Made by a program: the position numbers and the translations under genes. The notes beneath the pieces were generated by a model. It was not told the DNA's origin. It did no database searches and saw only the letters and a program-made list of their open reading frames with translations. DNA of 64,000 bases from an uncultured Pelagibacteraceae bacterium (GTDB lineage Bacteria; Pseudomonadota; Alphaproteobacteria; Pelagibacterales; Pelagibacteraceae), in NCBI GenBank assembly GCA_902581795.1, contig CACHPL010000001.1:465218-529217 (forward strand). The letters are read 5' to 3'. Each line of letters opens with the position of its first letter. Positions within the stretch are counted from its first letter, which is position 1. This document shows positions 56,555-64,000 of the stretch, piece by piece.

Positions 56555-56896
56555 TTATTTTACCAAAAGCAATCTTCCACGCTTAATTTTTGCAATTAGA
56601 TTGTTTAAATTTTCCGACTTATTAATAATATTGCCCGATTTATCTAAAACATAAAATCTTTCGTCTTTATTTTTTGGACTTAAATTTTTTGATATTCTAA
56701 ACACTGGAACTTCCGATGCCCTTTGGTAAACATCAAATGATACCTCTTTCTTGCTTATAGAAAGACTATAGTCTTTCCAGTCTCCCGAGGAAACTTTTTG
56801 AGCATAAAGATTTAAAATCATCTTTAATTCTTGTTTAATAAAAAACTTTTGTTTTTTTTGAAAATTATTATTAATTACCAGTTTAAGATTGGTCAT
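56555..56896 (-). CDS. DUF2794 family protein
   Basis: A 113-residue alphaproteobacterial protein. The central SSGDWKDYSLSI, VSFDVYQRASEVPVFRISK and the terminal KRGRLLLVK match the DUF2794 pattern. Function is unknown. It overlaps the yciB end by 14 bp and is convergent with the Bax-inhibitor gene. Confidence 0.85.
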   Translation of the reverse strand: MTNLKLVINNNFQKKQKFFIKQELKMILNLYAQKVSSGDWKDYSLSISKKEVSFDVYQRASEVPVFRISKNLSPKNKDERFYVLDKSGNIINKSENLNNLIAKIKRGRLLLVK

Positions 56897-57443
56897 TTTT
56901 AATCTTATATTTATTTATCAAAGATACCTGAAAAAATGTAAAAATAAAAGTGATTATAAGTATTCCCCAAACTTTAAAATTAACCCAAAACTCTTCGGTT
57001 TGTGTCCTCCAAATTAACTCATTTAACAAAGCTAAAAAAATAAAAAAATTAATCCATCTAAACATTAATTTATTCCAACCCACGTCTTCTAATTGAAGAG
57101 TTTTTGCGAAAAAAATTTTAAGAAAATTTTTTTTAAAAAATATTTTTCCTATTATTAAAAAAAATGCAAATATTAAATTTATTATTGTTGGCTTAATATA
57201 AAGGAAAATTGGGTTTTTAAAATATATGGTTAATCCACCAAAAATTGCAACCAAAGTTCCACTTACAAGTGGAACATATGGTATTTTTTTTTCAAAAAAA
57301 TAAACTAAAATCACTGCAAGGACAGTTGCAATAATTAATGGTGGAATTGCCGCACTTAAATTTTTACCACTTGTATAGTACACAGAAAAGAAAATTATAA
57401 GAGGACCAAAATCTGTTAAGAATTTTATTAAAGATTTATTCAC
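56883..57443 (-). CDS. yciB: Inner-membrane septation protein YciB (IspZ)
   Basis: A 186-residue membrane protein with five to six helices. It has FLTDFGPLIIFFSVYY near the start and the conserved WNKLMFRWINFFIFLALLNELIWRTQ in the second half. It starts at a GTG (57443). Members are linked to cell-envelope integrity and division. It overlaps DUF2794 by 14 bp and is divergent from hspQ. Confidence 0.93.
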   Translation of the reverse strand: MNKSLIKFLTDFGPLIIFFSVYYTSGKNLSAAIPPLIIATVLAVILVYFFEKKIPYVPLVSGTLVAIFGGLTIYFKNPIFLYIKPTIINLIFAFFLIIGKIFFKKNFLKIFFAKTLQLEDVGWNKLMFRWINFFIFLALLNELIWRTQTEEFWVNFKVWGILIITFIFTFFQVSLINKYKIKNDQS

Positions 57444-57532
57444 AGCTAAAATTTAACATAAATTTTATTTAATTAAAATTTAATACTTTTCTATTGCTTT
57501 TTAATTAATTTCATTTATCTTTAATAAATCTA

Positions 57533-57859
57533 ATGAATCTTAAAGAGAAAAAAGCTAAATTTTCTATTGGTGATGTCGTAAAACATAAACACTTTGATTT
57601 CAGGGGAGTAATTTATGATGTTGATTTTGAGTTTAATAACTCTGAAGAATGGTACCAATCCATACCGAAAGATGTCAGACCAAAAAAAGATCAACCTTTT
57701 TACCATCTTCTTGCTGAAAATAATGAGGTAACATATGAAGCTTATGTGTCAGAGCAAAATTTGATTTTAGATAATTCAAAAAAGCCTGTGAGACACCCTT
57801 TAATTACCGAGATTTTTTCCGAAAAAAGAGGATCCGCATACTACAAGCCTTCAAATTGA
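57533..57859 (+). CDS. hspQ: Heat shock protein HspQ (hemimethylated DNA-binding domain)
   Basis: A 108-residue protein of the YccV/HspQ family. It shows FSIGDVVKHKHFDFRGVIYDVDFEF, DQPFYHLLAENN and YVSEQNLI, all typical. It is a specificity factor for Lon in enterobacteria; the role here is inferred from the family. It precedes the ccm operon by 185 bp. Confidence 0.94.
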   Translation: MNLKEKKAKFSIGDVVKHKHFDFRGVIYDVDFEFNNSEEWYQSIPKDVRPKKDQPFYHLLAENNEVTYEAYVSEQNLILDNSKKPVRHPLITEIFSEKRGSAYYKPSN

Positions 57860-57939
57860 TAATTTTTTAATTTGCCACAAATTTAACAAGATTTATTCAA
57901 AAGTCTGACCCAAATTCCTACTACCTTTTCTAAGTTAGT

Positions 57940-57994
57940 GCCTAATTGGGGATTAATCATACTTCCTTATCTCCCTCTCAATCTTCAATTAGGC
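57940..57994 (+). other. Structured leader / inverted repeat upstream of ccmC
   Basis: GCCTAATTG (57940-57948) pairs with CAATTAGGC (57986-57994) over a 37-base loop, and the loop has a further GGG/CCC pairing possibility. The 57860-58044 gap otherwise has no convincing gene; the frame upstream of ccmC starting at a TTG at 57946 looks like non-coding sequence. It may be a 5' leader element or small RNA. I see no known riboswitch class. Confidence 0.4.
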
Positions 57995-58044
57995 CAAATG
58001 TCAAAATCTCCCATTTAAAATTAGGTTTAAATAAGCTAAAAAAA

Positions 58045-58755
58045 ATGATGTTTAAGTTTTTATATCCAAGTCATTTATTTAGTTTTTTAAACAAAGGCAT
58101 TAGTATTATTAGTGCAATAATTATTCCTTTTCTTTTTCTATCATTAATCTTCGCACTTTTAATATCACCGCAAGACTATATTCAAGGAGACACAGTTAGA
58201 ATTATGTATGTTCATGTTCCTGCGGCTTGGATGACTTTAATGTGCTTTGGCATGATTAGCTTTCTATGTATTTTAACTTTTCTCTTTAAAACTAAAAACA
58301 CCATTCTTTTGTACAAGAGCATAGCACCTATTGGTCTCTCATTAAGTTTGATCGCAATAATCACTGGGTCTCTTTGGGGCGAGCCAACTTGGGGAACTTA
58401 TTGGGTATGGGATGCAAGATTAACTTCAATGTTAGTTTTAATGTTTTTTTATTTGATTTTCATTTTTTCGTACAAATTTATTTCAAATCAGAATTTGTCA
58501 TTAAAAGTCTGTACTGGAATCTCCGTCATTGGCCTAATCAATCTATTTATAATTAAATATTCAGTAAATATATGGCCAACTTTACATCAAACTGAGAGTA
58601 TTAAAATTATTGGCAGAACTACAGTTGATTCTTCAATGTTATTACCACTAAGTATGATGTTGCTTGTATTTTTTCTATATTGTGCGTTAATTTTTCTGAT
58701 GAAATACAAATCAGAAGTAATTAGAATAAAGAAGAAAGGTTTAAAAAAAATATGA
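58045..58755 (+). CDS. ccmC: Haem exporter protein CcmC
   Basis: Loads haem onto CcmE for cytochrome c maturation. The 236-residue protein has six helices and the WWD-type tryptophan motif region WGEPTWGTYWVWDARLTS, with MYVHVPAAWMTL giving one conserved His and HQTE the other. The ATG at 58045 gives MMFKFLYPSHLF, a normal start; the frame continues upstream to a TTG at 57946, which I reject. It overlaps ccmD by 4 bp. Confidence 0.94.
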   Translation: MMFKFLYPSHLFSFLNKGISIISAIIIPFLFLSLIFALLISPQDYIQGDTVRIMYVHVPAAWMTLMCFGMISFLCILTFLFKTKNTILLYKSIAPIGLSLSLIAIITGSLWGEPTWGTYWVWDARLTSMLVLMFFYLIFIFSYKFISNQNLSLKVCTGISVIGLINLFIIKYSVNIWPTLHQTESIKIIGRTTVDSSMLLPLSMMLLVFFLYCALIFLMKYKSEVIRIKKKGLKKI

Positions 58756-58982
58756 ATCTAGATATTTTTGTGATGAACGGTTACGGAGTTTACGTTTGGT
58801 CTGCGTTTGCTTTTTCTTTTTTGGTATGTTTTATTTTATTTGTGAAGACAAAAAGGACACTAAAAAAACTGGAAAATGAATTCAAAAAAGAAGCCATGAG
58901 TCTTTCAGATGAAAAAGTCAGCGCTTTAAAAAATAAAAAAGTTGCTCAAGAAATTTTAAATACGCAACAAAAGGCTCACTAA
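58752..58982 (+). CDS. ccmD: Haem exporter protein CcmD
   Basis: A 76-residue protein with one N-terminal membrane helix (YVWSAFAFSFLVCFILFVKT) after GYGVYVW, and a basic/acidic cytoplasmic tail, typical of CcmD, which helps release holo-CcmE. Overlaps ccmC by 4 bp; the tail is longer than in many CcmDs. Confidence 0.88.
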   Translation: MNLDIFVMNGYGVYVWSAFAFSFLVCFILFVKTKRTLKKLENEFKKEAMSLSDEKVSALKNKKVAQEILNTQQKAH

Positions 58983-58994
58983 AGCATTACAAAA

Positions 58995-59423
58995 ATGCTT
59001 GTAAGAGCAGCAAAAAAAAGAATAAAAATTTTAGTAGCCACATTAAGTCTACTTATACTTATTGCTATATTTTCTTTAGTAGTTTTAAGAGATAATATTT
59101 TATATTTTCTTTCACCTACAGAAATTAAAAATAGCGAAAATTTAAATTATTCAAAAAAGATTCGAGTTGGAGGTATGGTAAAAACTGGTTCGGTATCTAT
59201 AAATAATAATGAGATTAATTTTATTATAACAGATCTGAGTAATGAAATATTTGTAACTTTTAAGGGAACTGTTCCAAATTTATTTTCTGAAGGAAAAGGG
59301 GTTGTAGCGGAAGGAAAACTTAAAGATAAAAAATTTTTTATTGCAAAAAGAATATTAGCTAAACATGATGAAAATTATATGCCTCCAAGTGCAGAAAAGA
59401 TTTTAAATAAAGATGTTAAGTAA
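58995..59423 (+). CDS. ccmE: Cytochrome c maturation haem chaperone CcmE
   Basis: A 142-residue haem chaperone with one N-terminal membrane anchor. The haem-binding His is in AKHDENYMPPS, the conserved C-terminal motif, and RVGGMVKTGSVS and NEIFVTFKGTVPNLF make the OB-fold. It overlaps ccmF by 11 bp. Confidence 0.96.
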   Translation: MLVRAAKKRIKILVATLSLLILIAIFSLVVLRDNILYFLSPTEIKNSENLNYSKKIRVGGMVKTGSVSINNNEINFIITDLSNEIFVTFKGTVPNLFSEGKGVVAEGKLKDKKFFIAKRILAKHDENYMPPSAEKILNKDVK

Positions 59424-61296
59424 TTTAGGCAATTTATTTATTACACTTACATTACTTTCTAGTTTCCTTTTGATTTACTATTCAGCTGTTGGGTTAAAAA
59501 AAAATGGAAGTTTGATACCAGAAAAAATTTTTAGAATCTCAAAAACTCAATGTTTATTTACTATTTTAAGTTTCTTCATTTTATTGGTTGCATATATTTT
59601 TTCTGATTTTTCTTTAATTAATGTTTATGAAAACTCACATACAACAAAACCCCTGCTTTATAAAATTTCAGGTGTTTGGGGAAATCATGAAGGAAGTCTA
59701 TTATTGTGGATTGTAATTCTTGTTATTTTTTCATTGTTATTCTTAAACTTAAATAAATTAGCTGATAAAAAATTTAGATTATTCACTTTAATATTTCAGA
59801 ATATTTTAATATCTGGATTTTTAATTTTTTTGATTACTAATTCTAATCCATTTAGCAAGCTTTACCCTGTTCCTAATGAGGGAATGGGTCTCAATCCTAT
59901 ATTACAAGATCCTGCTTTAGCAATTCACCCACCCTTACTCTATTTAGGTTTTGTGGGTTCATCTATTTACTTCTCCGCTGCACTTGCATCTTTAATTACT
60001 AAATATAACGGAAGCAATTTTGCAAAGACAATAAAGTTTTGGGTATTAACTTCATGGTTTTTTCAAACGATTGGAATATTGGCTGGATCTATTTGGGCTT
60101 ACTACGAACTTGGATGGGGAGGCTATTGGTTTTGGGATCCAGTTGAAAATTCATCTTTGATGCCCTGGTTTTTGATGACGGCTCTTATTCATTCAATATT
60201 AATTTTAGAAAAAAAAAATGATATTTATTTGTGGGTCATTATCTTAAGTATTTTGACATTTACAATGAGTGTTACCGGAACCTTTCTAGTCCGATCCGGC
60301 ATACTGAATTCAGTCCACACTTTTGCTAACGATCCATCTAGAGGTCTTTATATACTTATTTTTTTATCGATTATGATTTTTTCATCTCTTTATATATTTT
60401 ACAAATATGCGCCTTCAAAAAAAAGCAATTTTCAATTTTTGAGCAAAGAATTTTTTATACTTATAAATAATTGGTTTATGATTTTTTTTCTAATAGTTGT
60501 GTTAATTGGAACATTATATCCCATAGTATTAGAGGTAATATCCGAACAAAAAATTTCAGTTGGTCCACCATATTACGTTATAGTTATGGCCCCATTTCTA
60601 ATACCCTTTTTATATTTTGTTTCTCGCGGTCCACAAGCTCAATGGTTTTCTGCGCAATCAAACAATAAGAAAAAGAATTTTTTAGTTTTATTTTTTTCAG
60701 TAGTAATTATTTTAGTTTTTTTTTATTTTACTAAAGTAAAGGATGTTTTGATTAATCTTATTTTAATCTTTTCAATATATTTAATATTACAAACTATATT
60801 AGACTTTTTTAGAAATATTAAAAAAAACTATTTTAACTTATCGAGGATAATATCTCATCTTGCATTTGGTTTCTTAATATTTTTTATATCTATAAATAGT
60901 ATTTTTTCAACTGAGTATGACTTAAATTTGAAAAACGGTGAAAAAATTAAATTAGATAACTATGAAATAGAGCTTAAAGATCTAAATATTTTAAATGAGA
61001 AAAATTACAAAAAAATTGTAGGCAATGTAATCATAAGAGACCAAAAGAAGGATACTTTTGAATTTTTGGAACCTGAAATCAGAGTTTATAATATGCCTGA
61101 AACTGTAACCTACGAAGCCTCGATTAAATCAAATTTATTTTTTGACACTTATGTTACCATGAGCAATCTTTCAGGGTCAGAATTTTATAATTTAAAATTT
61201 CAAAGGAAACCTTTTATGATTTTAATTTGGTTGTCTATAATTTTCATAGGTGTGGGAGGATTTTTACGATTACTACCAATGAGACAGAAAAAATGA
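59413..61296 (+). CDS. ccmF: Haem lyase CcmF
   Basis: Transfers haem from CcmE to apocytochrome c. The 627-residue protein has about 15 helices, the WWD-type motif around GWGGYWFWDPVENSSLMPW, and the periplasmic histidine regions WGNHEGSLLLW and AIHPPLLYLG. A further His lies in LNSVHTFANDPSRG. It overlaps ccmE by 11 bp and ccmG by 4 bp. Confidence 0.96.
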   Translation: MLSNLGNLFITLTLLSSFLLIYYSAVGLKKNGSLIPEKIFRISKTQCLFTILSFFILLVAYIFSDFSLINVYENSHTTKPLLYKISGVWGNHEGSLLLWIVILVIFSLLFLNLNKLADKKFRLFTLIFQNILISGFLIFLITNSNPFSKLYPVPNEGMGLNPILQDPALAIHPPLLYLGFVGSSIYFSAALASLITKYNGSNFAKTIKFWVLTSWFFQTIGILAGSIWAYYELGWGGYWFWDPVENSSLMPWFLMTALIHSILILEKKNDIYLWVIILSILTFTMSVTGTFLVRSGILNSVHTFANDPSRGLYILIFLSIMIFSSLYIFYKYAPSKKSNFQFLSKEFFILINNWFMIFFLIVVLIGTLYPIVLEVISEQKISVGPPYYVIVMAPFLIPFLYFVSRGPQAQWFSAQSNNKKKNFLVLFFSVVIILVFFYFTKVKDVLINLILIFSIYLILQTILDFFRNIKKNYFNLSRIISHLAFGFLIFFISINSIFSTEYDLNLKNGEKIKLDNYEIELKDLNILNEKNYKKIVGNVIIRDQKKDTFEFLEPEIRVYNMPETVTYEASIKSNLFFDTYVTMSNLSGSEFYNLKFQRKPFMILIWLSIIFIGVGGFLRLLPMRQKK

Positions 61297-61811
61297 AAAA
61301 AATAATATTTACAATAATCTCAATATCACTTTTTCTATTTTTTATAATTTTATTTGATAGTCTAAAAATTAATAGAGTTTATAATACTGAAGAGTTAGTA
61401 GGAAAGCCTATCCCAAGCATAAATTTAGAGTATTTAAATGAAGATAAATATTTTAATACAAGCGATTTATCTAAAAATCAATTTACATTAATAAATTTTT
61501 TTTCATCATGGTGTGGACCTTGCAGAAAAGAACATAAATATTTAATTAGTTTATCTGAAAAAAATTTGAAAATTGTTGGAATTAATTTTAAAGACAAAAA
61601 ACAAAATGCAAATCAATTTCTCAATGATCTTGGAAATCCCTATTATTTAACCCTTGAAGATAATACTGGAAAAAAATCAGTAGACTTTGGTGTATATGGT
61701 ATTCCGGAAACAATTTTGATAAATAAAAATCTTCTGATAATCAAAAAATATATTGGTCCAATTGATAAAAAAGATATGAATGAAATTTTAAGATCGTCAG
61801 GGATTAAATGA
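61293..61811 (+). CDS. ccmG: Thiol:disulfide interchange protein CcmG (DsbE)
   Basis: A membrane-anchored thioredoxin-fold reductant of apocytochrome c. It has an N-terminal anchor, VGKPIPSINLEYLN, the active site NFFSSWCGPCRKEH (CxxC) and GIPETILINKN with the cis-Pro loop. I chose the ATG at 61293, overlapping the ccmF stop (ATGA); the frame from 61227 would extend into ccmF. Length is 172. Confidence 0.95.
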   Translation: MKKIIFTIISISLFLFFIILFDSLKINRVYNTEELVGKPIPSINLEYLNEDKYFNTSDLSKNQFTLINFFSSWCGPCRKEHKYLISLSEKNLKIVGINFKDKKQNANQFLNDLGNPYYLTLEDNTGKKSVDFGVYGIPETILINKNLLIIKKYIGPIDKKDMNEILRSSGIK

Positions 61812-62179
61812 AATACACAAAAATTTTAATTCTACTTTTTTCATTTTTTATTCTATCTCACTCTTATAGTGATGAAAAAATGAAATATAAAATTTATAAG
61901 AATTTAAGATGTTTGGTTTGCCAAGGGCAGAACATAGGAGATTCCAATTCTGAATTTGCACAAACAATCAAAACTGTTATAAATGACAAACTAGATGAAG
62001 GACTTAATGAGAGAGAAGTATACAGTTTTTTAGCTGAGAAATATGGAGATTGGATTTTGTACAAACCTCCTCTAAAAAATAATAGTTACGTACTATGGTT
62101 ACTTCCATATGTTATTTTCATTTTAGGTGCGTTAATTCTATTCATTTTTTTAAGGAAAAATACAATACATAAAAAATAA
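61808..62179 (+). CDS. ccmH: Cytochrome c-type biogenesis protein CcmH
   Basis: A 123-residue protein with signal peptide, the LRCLVCQGQNIGDSNSEFA motif (CxxC for apocytochrome reduction), and a C-terminal membrane helix (LLPYVIFILGALILFIF). It is the short CcmH of Alphaproteobacteria; no CcmI-like domain is attached. It overlaps ccmG by 4 bp. Confidence 0.95.
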   Translation: MKYTKILILLFSFFILSHSYSDEKMKYKIYKNLRCLVCQGQNIGDSNSEFAQTIKTVINDKLDEGLNEREVYSFLAEKYGDWILYKPPLKNNSYVLWLLPYVIFILGALILFIFLRKNTIHKK

Positions 62180-62217
62180 ATATGTACATCTGATGGTATA
62201 AATTGTATTTTTTAAAT

Positions 62218-62730
62218 ATGAAATTTAAAGTTTTTATTTATAGTTGTTTTGCTTATATTTTAATTATAGGAAATTGGCACAGCCTTTCCTATGGAGATAT
62301 AAAAAATACAGGTATAAAAATTTATACAGGTACATTTGATTTTAGTGACGACGGTAAGAGGTCTTCACTTATTGGTTTTGAACATCAAAATGAAAACTTA
62401 TATAGAGATACTTTTTTTGGAAAAATATCACCTATAACGGGTGCTATGATTACGGCAGACAATGCCGGATACGTTTACACGGGTTTTGAAGCAAACTATT
62501 CTCTCGGACCGATACATGTTACACCAAGCTTTGCACCTGGTTTTTATAAGCAAGGAGATGGTAAGGACCTGGGTCATCCCTTGGAATTTAAAAGTGAAAT
62601 AGCATTATCTTTAGATTTAGGCGATACAACAAATTTGGGAATGTCTTATAATCACGTTTCTAATGCTAGTTTAGGTGATAAAAACCCTGGGGCAAATAGC
62701 TACTGGTTTAATCTTCTTAAAAAGTTTTAA
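62218..62730 (+). CDS. PagL-like lipid A 3-O-deacylase family protein
   Basis: An exported outer membrane beta-barrel protein of 170 residues, with a signal peptide (to about residue 25). The end of the sequence is diagnostic: GHPLEFKSEIALSL, then GMSYNHVSNASLGDKNPGANS, matching the HxSNA motif of PagL. The catalytic His (about 146) and Ser (about 148) are present. The position matching the third catalytic residue (Glu in Pseudomonas PagL) appears to be Asn (about 160), so activity is uncertain. The frame extends to a TTG at 62203; I use the ATG at 62218. Confidence 0.85.
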   Translation: MKFKVFIYSCFAYILIIGNWHSLSYGDIKNTGIKIYTGTFDFSDDGKRSSLIGFEHQNENLYRDTFFGKISPITGAMITADNAGYVYTGFEANYSLGPIHVTPSFAPGFYKQGDGKDLGHPLEFKSEIALSLDLGDTTNLGMSYNHVSNASLGDKNPGANSYWFNLLKKF

Positions 62731-62744
62731 TTTAATCTATAAAT

Positions 62745-63899
62745 ATGGGACTTAAAGATTGTCATAACTTTAATGATTTTAGAAAACTAGCTAAGAGAAA
62801 GCTACCTTCACCAATTTTTCATTATATAGATGGCGCGGCAGATGATGAGGTAACTTATAAAAGAAACACAGATGCATTTAACGATGTTGATTTAGTACCA
62901 AATGTTTTAAGAGGTGTGGAAAATGTCGATCTTTCTACAACTATATTTGGAAAAAAATTAGATTTACCCTTTTATTGTTCACCAACTGCCTTGCAAAGAC
63001 TGTTTCACTATCAAGGTGAAAGAGCTGTGGGGAGAGCTGCTCAAAAATTTAATACTATGTTCGGGGTTTCCTCACTTGCTACTGTGAGTGTAGAAGAAAT
63101 CTCGTCAATGATAGATACACCCAAACTATTTCAATTTTACTATCACAAAGACAAAGGTTTAAACAATGCTATTCTTGAAAGAGTTAAAGCTGCCAAGTTT
63201 GATGTGATGGCATTAACAGTTGATACAATAACTGGAGGAAATCGTGAGAGAGATTTAAGAACTGGCTTTACTTCTCCTCCTAAACTTACTTTAGCTAGTC
63301 TATTTAGTTTTGCTACAAAACCAATGTGGGGAATAAATTATGTAACCAGAGGAAAATTTGAGTTACCTCATCTTCAAGACCATGTCAAAGAGGGAACAAG
63401 TACATCAACTTCAATAGGAAATTATTTTACAAAAATGTTAGATCAATCAATGAATTGGAAAGATGCTGAAAACCTATGTTCAAAATGGGGAGGTCACTTT
63501 GCACTAAAAGGAATAATGAGTGTAGAAGATGCAAAGAGAGCAGTTGATATTGGGTGCACAGGTATAATGGTTTCAAATCATGGAGGAAGGCAACTAGATG
63601 GCGCAAGATCTCCTTTTGACCAACTAGAAGAAATAGTTGATGCAGTGGGTGATAAGATTGATGTAATTTGTGAAGGTGGCATACAAAGAGGAACTCATAT
63701 TCTTAAAGCTTTATCTTTAGGGGCTAAAGCGTGTGCAGGCGGCAGACTTTATCTTTATGCTTTAGCAGCTGCAGGCCAAGCAGGTGTTGAAAGAGCTTTA
63801 GGGCAATATCGTTTAGAATTAGAAAGAGATATGAAATTAATGGGATGCACAAAGATAAGTGACTTAAATAAAAATAATTTAAAATTTAGAAACACATGA
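62745..63899 (+). CDS. FMN-dependent alpha-hydroxy-acid dehydrogenase (LldD-like)
   Basis: A 384-residue enzyme of the L-lactate dehydrogenase/glycolate oxidase family. It starts with NFNDFRKLAKRKLPSPIFHYIDGAADDE, has the FMN-binding VMALTVDTITGGNRERDLR and the catalytic VSNHGGRQLDG with the active-site His-Arg. FMN sits at ICEGGIQRGTHILKALSLGAKACAGGR. It oxidises an L-2-hydroxy acid, feeding electrons to quinone or cytochrome. The next gene is a close paralogue whose ATG overlaps this stop (ATGA). Confidence 0.94.
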   Translation: MGLKDCHNFNDFRKLAKRKLPSPIFHYIDGAADDEVTYKRNTDAFNDVDLVPNVLRGVENVDLSTTIFGKKLDLPFYCSPTALQRLFHYQGERAVGRAAQKFNTMFGVSSLATVSVEEISSMIDTPKLFQFYYHKDKGLNNAILERVKAAKFDVMALTVDTITGGNRERDLRTGFTSPPKLTLASLFSFATKPMWGINYVTRGKFELPHLQDHVKEGTSTSTSIGNYFTKMLDQSMNWKDAENLCSKWGGHFALKGIMSVEDAKRAVDIGCTGIMVSNHGGRQLDGARSPFDQLEEIVDAVGDKIDVICEGGIQRGTHILKALSLGAKACAGGRLYLYALAAAGQAGVERALGQYRLELERDMKLMGCTKISDLNKNNLKFRNT

Positions 63900-64000
63900 G
63901 TTTAAGGAATTGTTATAATTTTGAAGACTTTAGAAAATTGGCAAAAAAAAAATTACCTGCTCCAATATTTCACTACATCGACGGAGGGTCTGATGACGAA
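63896..64000 (+). CDS. FMN-dependent alpha-hydroxy-acid dehydrogenase paralogue (partial)
   Basis: The first 35 codons of a second gene: MSLRNCYNFEDFRKLAKKKL followed by PAPIFHYIDGGSDDE, almost the same as the start of the preceding gene. It is cut by the window end. Its ATG overlaps the upstream stop by 4 bp, so both are translated from one message. Confidence 0.9.
   Translation, partial: MSLRNCYNFEDFRKLAKKKLPAPIFHYIDGGSDDE

Noticed and set aside
57946..58044. 99-bp upstream extension of ccmC from a TTG
   Set aside because: The added residues do not look like a CcmC N-terminus, and the ATG at 58045 starts a normal protein.
57860..58044. SRP RNA, tRNA or riboswitch upstream of ccmC
   Set aside because: No conserved SRP apical loop, no cloverleaf and no known aptamer pattern could be seen; only an inverted repeat is supported.
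1..64000. CRISPR arrays, insertion sequences, prophage or integrative elements
   Set aside because: No direct-repeat arrays, transposase, integrase or phage structural genes were seen; the gene content is chromosomal core plus one catabolic island.

Overview
The window is a gene-dense (intergenic gaps mostly under 50 bp), strongly A+T-rich stretch of a free-living alphaproteobacterial chromosome. Gene content and style point to the SAR11/Pelagibacterales group or a similarly streamlined marine relative: very low G+C, short spacers, 1-14 bp overlaps between consecutive genes, a TRAP transporter, and alphaproteobacterial markers (DUF2794, IalB, PpsR next to hemE, HspQ, Tim44-like and Smr proteins beside fxsA/secB). 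The assignment is an inference from sequence style and synteny. No insertion sequence, phage gene, CRISPR array or rRNA operon was seen.

Layout. 1-7.8 kb: mnmG (cut by the window edge) and mnmE on the minus strand; then ogt, rpe, a heparinase II/III-like gene and purH on the plus strand; convergent phhB. 7.8-10.8 kb: tRNA-Gly(GCC), a sulfatase/phosphonate-monoester-hydrolase-like enzyme, a pirin and a small membrane protein. 10.8-17.8 kb: a catabolic island with a TRAP transporter (dctM, dctQ, dctP), a fumarylacetoacetate-hydrolase-family enzyme, an extradiol dioxygenase, an MhpA-like flavin hydroxylase and a BKACE (DUF849) enzyme. This looks like uptake and ring cleavage of a small aromatic acid. 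17.8-32.4 kb: housekeeping genes: a UbiH-type hydroxylase, ftsK, lolA, a his operon (hisB-H-A-F-E plus a HIT gene), hslVU, smr, tim44, fxsA, secB, then the minus-strand run ppsR-maf-(50-aa membrane protein)-aroE-coaE-dnaQ.

32.43-32.70 kb: the non-coding gap between ppsR and hemE, which I read as the chromosomal replication origin. It has DnaA-box-like 9-mers, is very A+T rich, and genes diverge away from it, as at the hemE-linked origin of other Alphaproteobacteria. To its right lie hemE-hemH-hemJ-rho. 36.5-45.3 kb: two sodium:solute symporters (one with its DUF4212 small subunit), acetyl-CoA synthetase with an unusual Lys/Arg-rich N-terminal tail, an EVE-domain gene and tsaD. 45.4-50.8 kb: hemC, hemD, mscS, yggT, folD, and a cryptochrome/photolyase-related gene followed by a 41-residue DUF2256 zinc-ribbon gene. 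50.8-57.9 kb: mixed small genes including argG, ialB, psiE, yciB and hspQ. 57.9-62.2 kb: a cytochrome c maturation operon ccmCDEFGH without ccmA, ccmB or ccmI. The right end carries a PagL-like lipid A deacylase and two tandem FMN-dependent alpha-hydroxy-acid dehydrogenases, the second cut by the edge.

Functional threads are tRNA modification (mnmE, mnmG, tsaD), haem synthesis and use (hemC, D, E, H, J; ccm), histidine synthesis, acetate uptake and activation (symporter plus acs), and an aromatic catabolic module. All calls come from reading the sequence; no database search was possible.
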